This document shows, one piece after another, positions 7,976 through 15,893 of a stretch of DNA of 36,308 nt (within the stretch, counting starts at the first letter, position 1; every line of letters starts with the position of its first letter). The DNA comes from a virus. The position numbers and the translations under genes were made by a program. The stretch is from the IMG/VR virus record IMGVR_UViG_3300010318_000016, positions 1-36,308 of that record; one strand, written 5' to 3'. The notes beneath the pieces were generated by a model. It saw only the letters and a list, made by a program, of their open reading frames with translations, did no database searches and had not been told where the DNA came from.

Positions 7976-8191
7976 TTATTTAGAAAGTTTTTGAAAGTAA
8001 AAGTATAAGCCAAAACATACTGCCGAGATACAATACAAGATTAAATTGGCGTAGAATATACTGTTTGTTAGAGTAAAAAGATAATATTGTATTGCATCGA
8101 ACCCAAATGGATTGAAGAACATTCCAAGCATTAAAAACTTCACAGATATGTTTTCGAGGAATATCTTCCTCCATGTCCTTATTGGATTCAT
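7976..8191 (-). CDS. Small two-span membrane protein
   Basis: 71 residues (MNPIRTWRKIFLENISVKFL..) with hydrophobic segments at about 20-45 and 46-66 (NPFGFDAIQYYLF; NLILYCISAVCFGLYFYF) and a Lys end. An overlapping frame opening at 8198 gives a much less coherent protein, so the frame with PFGFDAI is preferred. It sits directly before the 7399-7974 gene in an operon. It could be holin-like or a membrane accessory. The nearest TATTTAT is 46 nt upstream. Confidence 0.65.
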   Translation of the reverse strand: MNPIRTWRKIFLENISVKFLMLGMFFNPFGFDAIQYYLFTLTNSIFYANLILYCISAVCFGLYFYFQKLSK

Positions 8192-8276
8192 CGTCCATAT
8201 TTTGGTATTTAAAGTTTATGTTTTTAAACCTTTTAATATAAATACCTTGAATAATGGATAATTACAAATTATGAAA

Positions 8277-8283
8277 TATTTAT
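8277..8283 (+). promoter_or_regulatory. TATTTAT late-type promoter candidate
   Basis: TATTTAT 18 nt before the ATG at 8302. Confidence 0.4.
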
Positions 8284-8301
8284 TGTTTAAAGACCGTATA
8301 T

Positions 8302-8808
8302 ATGAGTAAGTTTATAATTAACGAAAAAGAAATTCGTAAGATTGTTAGAAAATACATCTTAGAACAAGTTAGTCCAAATGGTGAGCCAGAAAAAAAACAA
8401 AGATGTGTTTCACGTAATGTAATTCCATTAAATGATATGGTAGGTCCATCCGATAGTTTTAAACCATATGCTGGTAAACTTTTAAGGAGAGATGGTGGTA
8501 TTAATGGTATGACAGATACATTAGATATGTTAAGAACTTTGAGGTTACATCCTGACATTAATGATGGTGGAGAACATTTATCTTATAGTTTAATGAACCA
8601 TTTAAATAAGTTTAGAAATAAAAACTATTTTGACGAAACAAATGGTGGGTGTGTTAAAGCAATGGACAAAGTAATAGAGCTTTATCGTGAAAACGAACAC
8701 GGTGAAGAGTTAGTTAAGGATATTGAAAAAGTTTTAAAACACAATGACCCTACTCCAAGGGCAAAAGAATATCTAAAAAGATGTCTTGTGTTAGTTAAAG
8801 AAAAATAA
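8302..8808 (+). CDS. Leader-bearing protein of unknown function
   Basis: 168 residues. The N-terminus MSKFIINEKEIRKIVRKYIL-EQ is a leader of the TES/ITE type ending at I-L-E|Q, an (I/L)-x-E site. After a polar spacer (SPNGEPEKKQRC) comes a helical domain with DMVGPSDSFKPYAGKLLRRDG and DINDGGEHLSYSLMNHLNKF. Two Cys are near residues 36 and 117 and one near 161. No enzyme motif is recognised. If the leader is cleaved, the mature protein would begin near residue 23. Confidence 0.8.
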   Translation: MSKFIINEKEIRKIVRKYILEQVSPNGEPEKKQRCVSRNVIPLNDMVGPSDSFKPYAGKLLRRDGGINGMTDTLDMLRTLRLHPDINDGGEHLSYSLMNHLNKFRNKNYFDETNGGCVKAMDKVIELYRENEHGEELVKDIEKVLKHNDPTPRAKEYLKRCLVLVKEK

Positions 8809-8858
8809 TCCTCCTTTACGGGGGACTTTTAGGACCGTTACTGTTAAGGTAACAAATT

Positions 8859-8886
8859 AAAGGGGAATTCGCTACTCCCCTTTTTT
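8859..8886 (+). terminator. Rho-independent terminator
   Basis: GGGGA/TCCCC stem extended by AAA/TTT, then T6. A second small hairpin (GTTAC/GTAAC near 8836-8852) lies just upstream. Confidence 0.8.
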
Positions 8887-8903
8887 ATTTCCATTATTTT
8901 TAT

Positions 8904-8911
8904 TATCTTTG
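8904..8911 (+). promoter_or_regulatory. Host-type -7 box TATCTTTG
   Basis: TATCTTTG matches the Bacteroidota TAnnTTTG box and lies 15 nt before the ATG at 8927. No clear TTG is found 20 nt upstream. Confidence 0.55.
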
Positions 8912-8926
8912 TAAAAATCTATTGTT

Positions 8927-9562
8927 ATGGAAATAAAATTTGCACCTACTTTTGAAAAAAGTTTAAAAAAATTGATTCGTCGTGAAACTTGGTGGTACAA
9001 AACTTACGAGTTTTTCCGCTATGATATTGGTCGTTTTTTAGGTAATGTTTGGAGATTCCGAAAGGGATTATCACAACATTATTGGTGGGACCATCACGGA
9101 ATGCTAATGTTTATGGAGTCAGCGCTAATTCATATGTCTGATAGACTAGAAAAAGACGGTTTGGAGGTTGATGAATCTCGTCTTAAGAAAGTGGAGAAGA
9201 TACGTAGAGCGGTTCAAATCATTCAAAATTATAACAATGATTTGTTTATTGACATGGCTGAGGCGGAACTTGGAGAACTTTATTCCAGAGGATTTGACAT
9301 GAATGATTTTGTTGAGACAGGTGAGACTATCGATAATCCTTTAGGTGAAAAAAATGAAAAAACATACTATTGGGTTGATAGGCTTTCTGAAGAAGAATCT
9401 GAACATAACCGTAAAGTTTATCAAAGAGCTCGTGAAATTAGCGATAGCGAGTGGATAGAGTTTTGTGAAATTCTTAAAGGTCAAGATTATGTAAAGTTTG
9501 ATAAAAACATCGATTTTTACAAACAATTTGATGGTTCTGGTTTAAAAGGTTGGTGGGATTAA
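8927..9562 (+). CDS. Conserved-looking hypothetical protein
   Basis: 211 residues starting MEIKFAPTFEKSLKKLIRRE. It is Trp- and Arg-rich in the first 60 residues (WWYKTYEFFRYDIGRF, WRFRKGLSQHYWWDHHG), then helical and acidic, ending GSGLKGWWD. It is soluble and has no catalytic motif. It lies in a rightward group 8927-10379 with host-type promoters, so it is probably expressed early or middle. I recall similar proteins in Bacteroidota phages but no function. Confidence 0.8.
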   Translation: MEIKFAPTFEKSLKKLIRRETWWYKTYEFFRYDIGRFLGNVWRFRKGLSQHYWWDHHGMLMFMESALIHMSDRLEKDGLEVDESRLKKVEKIRRAVQIIQNYNNDLFIDMAEAELGELYSRGFDMNDFVETGETIDNPLGEKNEKTYYWVDRLSEEESEHNRKVYQRAREISDSEWIEFCEILKGQDYVKFDKNIDFYKQFDGSGLKGWWD

Positions 9563-9580
9563 TAAATTTAACTATATTTG
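9550..9580 (+). promoter_or_regulatory. Host-type promoter TTG-N20-TATATTTG
   Basis: TTG at 9550-9552 and TATATTTG at 9573-9580 with a 20-nt spacer, inside the end of the upstream gene and 4 nt before the ATG at 9585. Confidence 0.7.
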
Positions 9581-9584
9581 TACT

Positions 9585-9677
9585 ATGAAAAATTTTTTTA
9601 AGGATAATACACCGATGATAATTGTCGGTTTATGGTTTATATCGATAATGTTATTAGCAATTTATTTAACTAATTAA
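9585..9677 (+). CDS. 30-residue single-span membrane peptide
   Basis: A short frame, MKNFFKDNTPMIIVGLWFIS and onward to ..YLTN, with one membrane segment at residues 11-27. It starts directly behind a strong host-type promoter and ends 6 nt before the phosphoesterase gene, so it is the leader gene of that transcript. Function is unknown. Confidence 0.55.
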   Translation: MKNFFKDNTPMIIVGLWFISIMLLAIYLTN

Positions 9678-9683
9678 TATAAT

Positions 9684-10379
9684 ATGAAAATCACATTAAT
9701 TTCAGATACTCACAACAAACACAAGTTAATCACTGAGGATTTACCTGGCGGCGAATTGTTACTACACGCTGGTGACTCAACAAGTATGGGTTACAAACAC
9801 GAGTTGGGGAATTTCTTCGATTGGATGAATAGTTTAAGTAATTACGACCACAGAGTTTTCATCGCTGGTAATCATGATTGGGGTTTTCAGGACCACTCCG
9901 ACTTTGTTAAAAAAACTTTGGAGGATTACCCCCACATTGATTACCTCGAAGATGACATGTATGTTCTTGGTGACGATTACCAAAGTGCAGTTAAGATTTG
10001 GGGTAGTCCATGGCAACCAGAGTTCTACAATTGGGCGTTCAACTTACCAAGAAATGGTGAAGAACTAAAGGCTAAGTGGGATATGATTCCTATGAACACC
10101 GACATCTTAATTACTCACGGTCCTGCTTGGGGTTATGTTGATAGTGTTGAGGGTCGCAGAGGGGAACACTTGGGTTGTGAGTTACTTGCGGAAAGAATCA
10201 AAGTTGTAAAACCAAAGATTCACCTTTGTGGTCACATCCACACTGGTAATGGTTATATGTTTGATGGTGATACTCACTACATCAACGCGGCGGTTCTTAA
10301 TGAAAGATACAACTACGCTCACAAACCATTCCACATCGATTGGAATCCTGAAACTAACGAACTTGTGTTCTTAGATTAG
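9684..10379 (+). CDS. Calcineurin-like metallophosphoesterase
   Basis: 231 residues with all metallophosphoesterase motifs: D8-T-H10 (SDTHNKH), GD at 30-31 (LLHAGD), GNHD at 62-65, TH144-145 (ITHGPAWG) and GHIH at 183-186. The order and THGP motif resemble the MPPED1/239AB subgroup, whose members hydrolyse phosphodiesters or nucleotides with two metal ions. It lies directly after a small membrane peptide and probably shares its promoter. The substrate is unknown; nucleotide turnover or an anti-signalling role are both possible. Codon use is slightly richer in C than its neighbours, which may hint at recent transfer. Confidence 0.9.
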   Translation: MKITLISDTHNKHKLITEDLPGGELLLHAGDSTSMGYKHELGNFFDWMNSLSNYDHRVFIAGNHDWGFQDHSDFVKKTLEDYPHIDYLEDDMYVLGDDYQSAVKIWGSPWQPEFYNWAFNLPRNGEELKAKWDMIPMNTDILITHGPAWGYVDSVEGRRGEHLGCELLAERIKVVKPKIHLCGHIHTGNGYMFDGDTHYINAAVLNERYNYAHKPFHIDWNPETNELVFLD

Positions 10380-10382
10380 TAA

Positions 10383-10415
10383 AAAAGAAATGGGGGTCAC
10401 TGACCCCCATTTTTA
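10383..10415. terminator. Bidirectional terminator
   Basis: Perfect 10-bp arms ATGGGGGTCA/TGACCCCCAT with A-rich and T-rich flanks, between convergent genes ending at 10379 and 10418. Confidence 0.9.
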
Positions 10416-10417
10416 AT

Positions 10418-11299
10418 TTATAAACTCATTAACATGTCCATTAATTCCTGTTGTGGGAACATATCCACTTTATCTTTTCTAGTGTTTGTGTGTGTCCACA
10501 AACCTTTTACTTTTCCATAATACGCATTTTCATTAAATTCAAAAGCGTCTGCCCCTTTTTCTTTAACTAATTCAGGTAAACCAGCTCTTACATCAATACT
10601 ATCTCTTTCACCAATCCATAAAATCCATTTATGTAATTTACTAATTTGTGCGTCTGAATATCGGTGCCAAGTTTTATGTCCTCTAAAAGGTTTTGATAAT
10701 TCCACAATTTGTGATTCTACAACTGGTGTTCCTTGATACGCCTTTCCGTTAACAACATACCCAAAGTTACATACTTCAATAGCAACTGAGTTTTTGTGCA
10801 TTTTTTGAGAACCGTTAGCCCCTAAATGCCAACCATAGTTTCCTTCAGGGAACGCTTGGACCATTTCTCCATCGTATTTGTCGTCGTTTCCTTTAATTGA
10901 AGGCCCTCCTAATACGAATTCAGTTGCAATCGCGCCCCTATTATCTTTACCCCAATTGTTAATTGTATTGTAAGGGTTATGCCAACCTGCCGTGTGGTGT
11001 AAGAACACCCATTCAGCATTAATAGGACCTTGTTTATATTCACCTATAGGTAAAAAGTGTCTATGAATCACCAAACCATTTTCTGTGGTATAAACATTTT
11101 CTGACAAATCTGTAGTTGCTAACCCCATAGCGTCCCATGTTTTAGGTCCCACAATACCATCAGGTGTTAATCCATTTTTCTTTTGCCATTTTTTAACTGC
11201 AGCATCTGTTTTAGGCCCAAAATCACCATCAGTGTTTAGTCCGAGAAACTCTTGGAGTTCTTTAACTTCTTTTCCTTTACTTCCGAGTTTTAAAATCAT
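10418..11299 (-). CDS. N-acetylmuramoyl-L-alanine amidase with peptidoglycan-binding domain
   Basis: 293 residues. Residues 1-60 are a PG_binding_1 repeat (GSKGKEVKELQEFLGLNTDG, DGIVGPKTWDAMG). Residues ~90-285 are an Amidase_2 domain: HHTAGW at 101-106, GWHLG at 156-160 and WTHTNTRKDKVDMFPQ near 267-282, which supply His102, a second His and further active-site residues. It would cleave the lactyl-L-Ala bond of peptidoglycan, probably as an endolysin. No signal peptide is visible, so release would need a holin. TATTTAT is 15 nt before the ATG, consistent with late expression. Confidence 0.92.
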   Translation of the reverse strand: MILKLGSKGKEVKELQEFLGLNTDGDFGPKTDAAVKKWQKKNGLTPDGIVGPKTWDAMGLATTDLSENVYTTENGLVIHRHFLPIGEYKQGPINAEWVFLHHTAGWHNPYNTINNWGKDNRGAIATEFVLGGPSIKGNDDKYDGEMVQAFPEGNYGWHLGANGSQKMHKNSVAIEVCNFGYVVNGKAYQGTPVVESQIVELSKPFRGHKTWHRYSDAQISKLHKWILWIGERDSIDVRAGLPELVKEKGADAFEFNENAYYGKVKGLWTHTNTRKDKVDMFPQQELMDMLMSL

Positions 11300-11314
11300 A
11301 ATATATCTTTATAT

Positions 11315-11321
11315 ATAAATA
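11315..11321 (-). promoter_or_regulatory. TATTTAT late-type promoter candidate
   Basis: TATTTAT 15 nt before the amidase ATG at 11299. Confidence 0.4.
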
Positions 11322-11340
11322 TAAAAATAATTTATTTTTA

Positions 11341-11526
11341 TTACTTTTTACCCCCTAATTTAGTTCTTTTCACGCTTGTACGCACTGGAGGTTTTTTATA
11401 CTTAATTTCAACCTCATATGGGTTTACCATACTAATTTTAGAATTGTATCTCCATATACTTATGGTTTCTTCATCCTCATAAACTCTTTCCCATTTTTTA
11501 TGTTCTTGTTCTTGTTTTTTTGCCAT
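11341..11526 (-). CDS. Small basic hypothetical protein
   Basis: 61 residues from the ATG at 11526 (MAKKQEQEHKKWERVYEDEE..), chosen because a host-type promoter lies just upstream; a further ATG at 11541 would start inside that promoter. The protein has a charged helix, a short strand region (ISIWRYNSKISMVNPYEVEI) and a basic tail (VRTSVKRTKLGGKK). No family is recognised. It may bind nucleic acid. Confidence 0.65.
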   Translation of the reverse strand: MAKKQEQEHKKWERVYEDEETISIWRYNSKISMVNPYEVEIKYKKPPVRTSVKRTKLGGKK

Positions 11527-11530
11527 AATA

Positions 11531-11561
11531 CAAATATACAAATATTTTTTTAGACCGCCAA
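11531..11561 (-). promoter_or_regulatory. Host-type promoter TTG-N20-TATATTTG
   Basis: On the minus strand TTG (11559-11561) and TATATTTG (11531-11538) have exactly 20 nt between them, 4 nt before the ATG at 11526. Confidence 0.7.
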
Positions 11562-12380
11562 AACTTCTAGATTATTTAGTTCATAAGCTCTCGCCATACG
11601 AGTCATTCCAATACCACCACCAAAACGAGGAAAGAAGGTGAAAGATAAGAACTCTTCTAATTCTTTCTCAACTCTTTCTTTACCAAATAGTTCAAACAAC
11701 TTGGCGGAATAACCGCCATCTTCGATGGTATAAAACATATTTCTCATTTCTTCAACATTACAACTTCTTTCCGCAGAACCAATAGTTTCTTGACCAAATA
11801 GTATAACATCAACTTTATTAAATATTCCGTTTTTATCGTGTTTCATATTCCAAAATGGGTTTGTTCTTAATGGAAAATTCTGTAATGACACAACCGAACT
11901 TTTTTCTTTCCACATCCTTGTTTCGTGTTCATCTTCTAAAATAGGTATTCCACCATATTCTTGACAAACCTCATCATAATTAACTTCAATTATATCATCA
12001 TCAAAACCAAGATGATTTAGTAAATCATTTTCTAATTTAATCAAGTCTTTCATAGTACCTTTTGATTCGAACTCAAACATTGGGAAAATTAACTCATGCC
12101 TGCCAGGGATTGGGTTTTTTTCTTCTCGATATGAAGTTGATACGCAGAAAACTCCATTCCATTCAGGGTTTTTTAACAATTCATACTCTAACCACATTTG
12201 ACCTGTTTGAGGTAGTGGCCAAATTAATCCACCATACTCAAATGTTTTAACTGAATGCGGATTTTCACACGCAGCTAAAATCGATAATCTAGATTGTGTT
12301 GGTACCTCAACAAAACCTTTCTCTAAGAAGAACTCTCTCATCTTCTGTACTAACTCGTTGTAAATTTTTGTGTTTTTCAT
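11550..12380 (-). CDS. Class II aminoacyl-tRNA-synthetase-like catalytic domain
   Basis: 276 residues. Motif 2 is STSYREEKNPIPGRHELIFP at 81-100 followed by MFEFE, with the ATP-binding Arg85-Glu86. Motif 3 is GGGIGMTRMARA at 254-265, with Arg261. The QTGQMWLEYELLKN segment at 58-71 fits the Asp/Asn/Lys subgroup. There is no anticodon-binding domain before or after the core, so this is a stand-alone catalytic domain like AsnA-type asparagine synthetases or EpmA. It may make an aminoacyl adenylate and pass it to an acceptor other than a standard tRNA. It lies between a small basic protein and the DnaK region with no promoter of either class visible. Confidence 0.85.
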   Translation of the reverse strand: MKNTKIYNELVQKMREFFLEKGFVEVPTQSRLSILAACENPHSVKTFEYGGLIWPLPQTGQMWLEYELLKNPEWNGVFCVSTSYREEKNPIPGRHELIFPMFEFESKGTMKDLIKLENDLLNHLGFDDDIIEVNYDEVCQEYGGIPILEDEHETRMWKEKSSVVSLQNFPLRTNPFWNMKHDKNGIFNKVDVILFGQETIGSAERSCNVEEMRNMFYTIEDGGYSAKLFELFGKERVEKELEEFLSFTFFPRFGGGIGMTRMARAYELNNLEVLAV

Positions 12381-12386
12381 TTTATT

Positions 12387-12512
12387 TTATTTTTGGTTTA
12401 TTTTTATTTCCGTAAGGGCAAAAAAAATCCCCTCAATAGAGGGGATTAATAATGGTCGAATGTCTTGTTTCTTAAATTTCTGTAATGTAATATCTCTAAA
12501 ATATGTGACCAT
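12387..12512 (-). CDS. Possible 41-residue protein overlapping a terminator
   Basis: MVTYFRDITLQKFKKQDIRP and onward, 41 residues. The start is supported by TATTTAT 5 nt upstream, the same placement as other genes here. The hairpin at 12420-12447 lies inside the 3' half of the frame, so the message may instead end there as a short RNA. Confidence 0.3.
   Translation of the reverse strand: MVTYFRDITLQKFKKQDIRPLLIPSIEGIFFALTEIKINQK
12420..12447 (-). terminator. Orphan minus-strand terminator
   Basis: AATCCCCTC/GAGGGGATT with a 4-nt loop, followed by T8 on the minus strand. It is upstream of the synthetase-like gene, so it must end a short transcript starting near 12515. Confidence 0.75.
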
Positions 12513-12517
12513 TGGAA

Positions 12518-12524
12518 ATAAATA
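12518..12524 (-). promoter_or_regulatory. TATTTAT late-type promoter candidate
   Basis: TATTTAT 5 nt before the possible ATG at 12512. Confidence 0.35.
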
Positions 12525-12696
12525 TATTATATTTGATTAAAAGGTCAAGTTTAACTATACTTTTTAACTAAAATGTTATTTTGTCACATTGTGTTATATA
12601 AATAAATTAGATTTATGACATTTTGTCAGTATTTACAAATTGGCACATTTTTGTTAGAGTTGTTGTATAAATAAAAAATAAAATTAAATAATTAAT
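12525..12696 (+). promoter_or_regulatory. AT-rich control region upstream of the DnaK operon
   Basis: Non-coding. It contains TTTTGTCA twice (near 12591 and 12623) and an inverted repeat TGACA-TTT-TGTCA (about 12616-12628), then TTGGCACA. These could be operators. No clear host-type -7 box or TATTTAT is present, so the start of the operon transcript is uncertain. Confidence 0.35.
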
Positions 12697-13158
12697 ATGG
12701 ATTTATTTGGAGGATTTAGAAATGATAAACATCTCGATGACATGATGAAGTCGATAAACGAGAGATTAAAAAAGTTTGGTTTTGAATCATTTAACTTTGA
12801 TTTTGACATGAAAATGGAGTCGGGTATTGACTCTAAAGATGGTGAGTGGACAAAAACAACTTACACCAGTGAAGATGGTACAACTCACATTGTTACCATG
12901 ACTAAAGGTTTTGGTGGTAATAAACCATCTTACGATAAGTCGGATAATATTGAGTACTTAAGGTCTCAATTATCCTCAGCTATTGAATCTCAGAATTTTG
13001 AAAAGGCGGTTGAGATTCGTGATAGAATTAACGAACTTAAAAACACCGAAAATAAAATAGTTGAGTTGGAATCTGAGTTATCTAACTCAATCAAAGAACA
13101 AAACTTTGAGAAGTGTATCGAACTTAGAGATAAAATAAAAAAATTAAAAAACAAATAA
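12697..13158 (+). CDS. UVR-motif protein paired with DnaK
   Basis: 153 residues. Residues 1-80 are an unrecognised N-terminal region ([20 protein letters not shown]) with a beta segment ([20 protein letters not shown]). Residues ~86-116 and ~120-150 are two UVR-type helical hairpins, each with the core (S/E)xNFEKxxE(I/L)RDxI. UVR motifs mediate protein-protein contact in UvrB/UvrC, ClpC/ClpE and McsA. The stop is 1 nt before the dnaK ATG, so the two are one operon. I infer a phage-specific co-chaperone or substrate adaptor for DnaK; it lacks J-domain HPD and GrpE features. Confidence 0.85.
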   Translation: MDLFGGFRNDKHLDDMMKSINERLKKFGFESFNFDFDMKMESGIDSKDGEWTKTTYTSEDGTTHIVTMTKGFGGNKPSYDKSDNIEYLRSQLSSAIESQNFEKAVEIRDRINELKNTENKIVELESELSNSIKEQNFEKCIELRDKIKKLKNK

Positions 13159-13159
13159 T

Positions 13160-15016
13160 ATGGGAAAGATTATAGGAATTGATTTAGGAACAACTAACTC
13201 TTGCGTCGCGGTTATGGAAGGGAGTGAACCTGTTGTGATAACAAATAGTGAAGGTAAAAGAACAACACCTTCCATAGTAGGTTTTACTGGTTCAGGTGAA
13301 AGAAAAATTGGTGACCCCGCCAAACGACAATCAATCACAAACCCTGAAAAAACAATTTACTCGATTAAAAGATTTATGGGGACTTCATTTGAAGAGTCTA
13401 AAAATGAAGTTAAAAAAGTCCCTTACAAAGTTGTAAACCAAAAAAATAGTCCTCGAGTATCTATTGACGACAGGATGTATTCACCACAAGAATTGTCCGC
13501 AGCGGTACTCCAAAAAATGAAACAAACCGCGGAAGACTATTTGGGGCAAAGTGTAACGGACGCGGTCATTACAGTACCTGCGTATTTTAATGACTCCCAA
13601 CGACAAGCAACTAAAGAAGCTGGTGAAATTGCGGGTCTTAACGTACTTCGTATTATTAACGAACCTACCGCGGCAGCTTTGGCGTATGGATTGGATAAAA
13701 AATCAAAAGACATGAAAATTGTTGTATTTGATTGTGGTGGTGGAACACATGACGTTTCAGTTCTTGATTTAGGTGATGGAGTATTTGAAGTTTTATCGAC
13801 GGATGGAGACACTCATTTAGGTGGTGATGATTTTGACCAAGTAATAATTGATTATTTATCGTCAGAATTCAAAAAAGAAAATGGTATTGATATCACTAAA
13901 GACCCAATGGCGTTACAACGTCTTCGTGAAGCTGCGGAAAAAGCTAAGATTGAGTTATCATCTTCACCAAGTACTGAAATTAATTTACCATACATTACCG
14001 CAGATTCTACAGGTCCAAAACATTTAGTTATAACACTTAATCGGGCTAAGTTTGAATCTTTAACCGAATCTTTGGTTAAAAGAACTATTAAACCTTGTGA
14101 AACCGCATTAAAAAATGCCAATCTAAATCCATCGGACATTGATGAAGTAATTTTGGTTGGCGGGTCAACACGTATTCCCGCAGTCCAAGAAGCGGTTAAA
14201 AAGTTTTTTGGTAAAGAACCTTCTAAAGGTGTGAACCCTGATGAAGTTGTTGCTCTTGGCGCGGCAATTCAAGGCGGTGTATTAGGTGGTGACGTAACTG
14301 ATGTATTATTATTAGATGTAACACCATTGTCTCTTGGTATTGAAACGATGGGTGGGGTTTTCACCAAACTTATTGAGTCAAATACAACAATCCCTACCAA
14401 AAAATCTGAAACTTTCTCAACGGCAGTTGATAACCAACCTTCAGTAGAAATTCACGTACTTCAAGGAGAAAGAACAATGGCTAAAGATAACAGAACTATT
14501 GGTCGTTTCCACTTAGATGGTCTACCACCATCAATGAGGGGTGTTCCTAAAATTGAAGTTACTTTTGATATTGATGCAAACGGTATTATTAATGTTTCGG
14601 CAATTGATAAGGCGACCAACAAACAACAATCAATCCGTATCGAATCGTCTTCAGGTCTTTCAAAAGAGGAAATTGAAAAAATGAAAATTGAAGCTGAACA
14701 AAACGCTGAGGCGGATATGAAGTTAAAAGAAGATGCCGATACACTTAACTCAGCAGATTCTTTATTGTTCCAAGTAAACAAGTCAATGAGTGATTTAGGG
14801 GATAAAATAAGTGAAGAACAAAAATTGGAAATTAATTCAACAATCGATAAGTTAAAGGAGTCACATAATCAGAAAAATGTTTCTGAAGTTAAAACTTTAA
14901 TGGAGGAGTTAAATAGTAAATTCCAAAAAATTACTCAGGATTTATATGAAACCGCATCTGAAACTCAAGAAAACGATTTTGATGCATCGGATGTTGAGTT
15001 TGAGGAAGTAAAATAA
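13160..15016 (+). CDS. dnaK: Hsp70 chaperone DnaK
   Basis: 618 residues, complete. The ATPase phosphate loop [14 protein letters not shown] is at 5-18; [14 protein letters not shown] and [18 protein letters not shown] follow. The usual L and F of DLGGGTFD are C and H here. [13 protein letters not shown]-type motif and the linker [15 protein letters not shown] are intact. The substrate domain and lid end in [11 protein letters not shown], like Bacteroidota DnaK tails. It folds proteins in the cytoplasm with ATP, normally with DnaJ and GrpE. Phage-encoded DnaK is rare and probably helps assembly of virion proteins or replaces host chaperone capacity. Downstream there is a terminator. Confidence 0.97.
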   Translation: MGKIIGIDLGTTNSCVAVMEGSEPVVITNSEGKRTTPSIVGFTGSGERKIGDPAKRQSITNPEKTIYSIKRFMGTSFEESKNEVKKVPYKVVNQKNSPRVSIDDRMYSPQELSAAVLQKMKQTAEDYLGQSVTDAVITVPAYFNDSQRQATKEAGEIAGLNVLRIINEPTAAALAYGLDKKSKDMKIVVFDCGGGTHDVSVLDLGDGVFEVLSTDGDTHLGGDDFDQVIIDYLSSEFKKENGIDITKDPMALQRLREAAEKAKIELSSSPSTEINLPYITADSTGPKHLVITLNRAKFESLTESLVKRTIKPCETALKNANLNPSDIDEVILVGGSTRIPAVQEAVKKFFGKEPSKGVNPDEVVALGAAIQGGVLGGDVTDVLLLDVTPLSLGIETMGGVFTKLIESNTTIPTKKSETFSTAVDNQPSVEIHVLQGERTMAKDNRTIGRFHLDGLPPSMRGVPKIEVTFDIDANGIINVSAIDKATNKQQSIRIESSSGLSKEEIEKMKIEAEQNAEADMKLKEDADTLNSADSLLFQVNKSMSDLGDKISEEQKLEINSTIDKLKESHNQKNVSEVKTLMEELNSKFQKITQDLYETASETQENDFDASDVEFEEVK

Positions 15017-15041
15017 ATTGATTTTATTATAAAAAATATAG

Positions 15042-15071
15042 AACCCCCGCTTTTCATAGTGGGGGTTTTTT
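15042..15071 (+). terminator. Rho-independent terminator of the DnaK operon
   Basis: AACCCCC/GGGGGTT arms with a 12-nt loop, then a T run that merges with the next promoter. Confidence 0.8.
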
Positions 15072-15073
15072 AT

Positions 15074-15081
15074 TATCTTTG
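15074..15081 (+). promoter_or_regulatory. Host-type -7 box TATCTTTG
   Basis: TATCTTTG immediately after the terminator T run and 4 nt before the ATG at 15086. No TTG is seen at the expected upstream spacing. Confidence 0.55.
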
Positions 15082-15085
15082 TTCT

Positions 15086-15259
15086 ATGGAAAAGTTAATT
15101 ATGCTGATGAGTATTGTGTGTTTTATCAGCTCATCATTTTTTTTAGTTGCTAAGGTTACGAAAACAAATCAGTTTTTCACGTTTTTGTTTAGACTTATCG
15201 GTATATTAGGTGTTGGGTTACCTATCTTATTTTGGTTAAAACTGAACTCGATAATTTAA
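15086..15259 (+). CDS. Small two-span membrane protein
   Basis: 57 residues from the ATG at 15086 (MEKLIMLMSIVCFISSSFFL..). An earlier in-frame ATG at 15059 lies inside the terminator and is rejected. Hydrophobic segments are at 3-23 and 30-50. The HAD-like gene follows after 7 nt, so they share a transcript. Function is unknown. Confidence 0.65.
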   Translation: MEKLIMLMSIVCFISSSFFLVAKVTKTNQFFTFLFRLIGILGVGLPILFWLKLNSII

Positions 15260-15266
15260 TTAAAAA

Positions 15267-15839
15267 ATGAAAGTAATATTTTTAGACCATGACGGAGTAA
15301 TCTGTTTATCCTCAGAGTGGGGTGGTCGTCACAAGAAACAAAAAAAATGGGGTGGTCGTAAATTATCTATGACCAACAAAGAGGTTCCATTAGATTATAG
15401 ATTTGACAACTTTAATAAAAAAGCGGTTAAGGTACTTAATGAAATCTTAGAAGAAACTGGTGCTGAACTCGTTACATCATCAGATTGGAAAAATTGGGCT
15501 AACCTTGAGGAAATGGGTGAATACTACGAGAAACAAGGTATTATCAAAAAACCAATCGCATTAACTAAAAATTTGGGTCAGTGTAATTGGTACAATAATA
15601 TGGTTTGGGTTTGGTCACCTAAATGGGATTTAGAAATGACTCGTGTTATTGAGATTAAACAATTTTTACACGACCATCCTGAGGTTACTCATTGGGTCGC
15701 AATTGACGACTTAGATATGGGTAAAAATGATGAGAGTTGGAAAGATTGGGGGTTAGATAACTTTGTTCTAACACCAAAGGGAAATGAAGGAATTAAACAG
15801 TTAGGTATCAAAGAAAAGATTATAAAATTCCTTAAATAA
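15267..15839 (+). CDS. HAD phosphatase-like protein (HAD_SAK type)
   Basis: 190 residues with HAD motifs: FLDHDGVI at 5-12 (nucleophile Asp7, general acid Asp9), VTSSDW at 69-74 (motif II Ser/Thr) and AIDDLD at 145-150 (motif IV acids). The S-x-W and short cap resemble the HAD_SAK domain named from Swiss-Army-Knife RNA repair proteins. It would remove or transfer phosphate, perhaps from RNA or DNA ends; no ligase or kinase domain is fused and none is next to it. The substrate is unknown. Confidence 0.85.
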   Translation: MKVIFLDHDGVICLSSEWGGRHKKQKKWGGRKLSMTNKEVPLDYRFDNFNKKAVKVLNEILEETGAELVTSSDWKNWANLEEMGEYYEKQGIIKKPIALTKNLGQCNWYNNMVWVWSPKWDLEMTRVIEIKQFLHDHPEVTHWVAIDDLDMGKNDESWKDWGLDNFVLTPKGNEGIKQLGIKEKIIKFLK

Positions 15840-15864
15840 TAATGCCATTCTTTTGTCACAAATT

Positions 15865-15892
15865 AAACCCCTCCCACAAAGAGGGGTTTTTT
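15865..15892 (+). terminator. Rho-independent terminator
   Basis: AACCCCTC/GAGGGGTT arms, 7-nt loop, then T6, between convergent genes. Confidence 0.85.
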
Positions 15893-15893
15893 A

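Noticed and set aside
7980-8198. Alternative leftward frame starting MDDESNKDMEED
   Set aside because: Overlaps 7976-8191 in another frame; the latter gives two clean membrane spans and ends 1 nt before the next ATG.
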